From Candidatus Bathyarchaeota archaeon (GTDB lineage Archaea; Thermoproteota; Bathyarchaeia; TCS64): a stretch of 6,510 bases of DNA. Shown in pieces: positions 5,644 through 6,510 of this stretch (its first letter is position 1; every line of letters starts with the position of its first letter). The notes beneath the pieces were generated by a model. It searched no databases and was not told the DNA's origin. It saw only the letters and a list, made by a program, of their open reading frames with translations. The DNA lies in NCBI GenBank assembly GCA_030602935.1, contig JAUVYU010000043.1:1-6510 (forward strand). Reading direction: 5' to 3'. The position numbers and the translations under genes are program-made.

Positions 5644-6510
5644 TCATTTCATCGCCATGAGCTCTTCCCAGACCTCGTCCACGTTCTTCAGGTCGAAGTC
5701 GGCAAGGGTCTTCTGCCCGCTTATTACCTGATAGGAGGCTACGCAGCGTTTTGAGACCTCCCGTACAACCGGGGTCGGAATCACCGGTGGCGGGCCATCT
5801 CCTGTGTAGCCCATCCTGCGGAGGCACTCCCTGAGGAACTCTTTGTCAAGGCACGTGGCCTCCTGTCCCAGCCCCGGCTCGTAGAAAGCCTCCGCCCAGT
5901 ATCTGGCTGAGTCGTGTGTGGGGGGCTCGTCGATCTGTATCAGTCGTCCGTCCCTCCTGCCGAACTCCAGCTTGAAGTCTGGTATGATGAAGCCTCTGCT
6001 TCTTGCAGTGGACCTGTAGAACTCGAAGAGCTTGTATGTGGCCTCCTCAAGCTCGCTCCATTCGTCAGCTGTGACTAATCCCTCTTCGATTGCCTGCGCC
6101 TTGGAGATCTCCGCGTCGTGCCCAGACTCGCTCTTCGTCGTTGGCGTGATGATGACCTCGGGCAGCTCCTCAGCCATGACCAGACCATCCGGGAGTTCAA
6201 CACCGCTGACCGACCTCGCCCCGTTCCTGTAAGCCCTCCAGGCCGAGCCGTAGAGGTAAGCCCTGCAGACCCACTCGACGTCGATGCGCTCAGCCTTGAG
6301 GACCCTCATGGACCGGTCGTCCACAGACTCGAGGAAGTGGTTGGGGATGACGTCCTTTGTCTCTTTGAACCAGTACTCCGAGAGGGCGTGGAGGCTCCTC
6401 CCTTTGTGAGGGATAAGCGTTGGATAGATGACGTCGAAGGCGGAGAGGGCCGCGATGACCGTGACCGTGAGGGTCACCGCCAGCTCGTTCCGGACGCTCG
6501 GTACGGTGAT
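5644..6510 (-). CDS. purC: SAICAR synthase PurC, N-terminus cut by window edge
   Basis: It joins CAIR to aspartate with ATP to give SAICAR. The frame stays open to the right edge (288 codons plus TGA), so the true start is outside; the in-frame GTG at 6477 is not the start because the family N-terminal strands lie upstream. In fragment numbering the marks are SAFDVIYPTLIPHKG (23-37), the first family signature VEWVCRAYLYGSAW (78-91), TPTTKSESGHDAEIS (122-136), the second signature IPDFKLEFG (176-184), IDEPPTHDSARYW (193-205) and KEFLREC (223-229). The order and length match the ~300-residue yeast-like form. Oddities: the usual TDRISAFD reads IAALSAFD, lacking Asp-Arg; the usual KVRDIY reads SVRNEL; DEVLTPDSSRFW reads DEPPTHDSARYW. 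This suggests a divergent subfamily. It is followed on the same strand by purE, the preceding pathway step. Confidence 0.93.
   Translation of the reverse strand: MTVPSVRNELAVTLTVTVIAALSAFDVIYPTLIPHKGRSLHALSEYWFKETKDVIPNHFLESVDDRSMRVLKAERIDVEWVCRAYLYGSAWRAYRNGARSVSGVELPDGLVMAEELPEVIITPTTKSESGHDAEISKAQAIEEGLVTADEWSELEEATYKLFEFYRSTARSRGFIIPDFKLEFGRRDGRLIQIDEPPTHDSARYWAEAFYEPGLGQEATCLDKEFLRECLRRMGYTGDGPPPVIPTPVVREVSKRCVASYQVISGQKTLADFDLKNVDEVWEELMAMK

Noticed and set aside
6475..6477. GTG at 6477 as the purC start
   Set aside because: The frame is open to the window edge, and the residues before it still align with the N-terminal strand region of PurC, so the start is outside.

Overview
The window looks like a piece of an archaeal chromosome devoted mainly to de novo purine (IMP) biosynthesis. 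The case for an archaeon rests on three things: AT-rich TATA-like boxes about 25-30 bases upstream of genes, GAGGT/GGAGGT ribosome binding sites, and a split PurS/PurL/PurQ FGAM synthase beside a short PurE without a visible PurK. The coding DNA is moderately GC-rich and uses many AGG/AGA arginine codons. An uncultivated thermoplasmatal or bathyarchaeal-type lineage would fit, but I cannot assign it from sequence alone.

Layout. Positions 1-420 (minus strand) hold the N-terminal 140 codons of an unrecognised membrane-anchored protein that runs off the left edge. It probably starts at TTG just behind a clear TATATATAA box. Positions 556-1443 (minus) encode a soluble tetratricopeptide-repeat (TPR) protein of a family I associate mainly with bacteria. 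A 229-base divergent intergenic region follows, carrying promoters for both directions and a possible 22-codon leader ORF. Positions 1673-5105 (plus) are a tight purS-purL-purQ operon whose two junctions are both 4-base ATGA overlaps. Positions 5095-5538 (minus) are purE, convergent with purQ and overlapping it by 11 bases at the 3' ends. A perfect 8-bp hairpin lies on that junction. Positions 5644-6510 (minus) are purC, cut at its N-terminus by the right edge.

How the genes work together. PurS, PurL and PurQ form the complex that converts FGAR, glutamine and ATP to FGAM. PurM (FGAM to AIR) is not in the window. PurE then makes CAIR from AIR (or from N5-CAIR), and PurC joins CAIR to aspartate to give SAICAR. 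The TPR and membrane-anchored genes have no evident link to purine synthesis.

The window is mostly housekeeping, and I see no mobile element, CRISPR array, tRNA/rRNA or defence system. The points worth a second look are the PurE active-site loop, which lacks the histidine of class I enzymes; an N-terminal PurC lobe that lacks the usual Asp-Arg of the TDRISAFD motif; the hairpin at the overlapping purQ/purE ends; the leader ORF before purS; and the likely transferred TPR gene.
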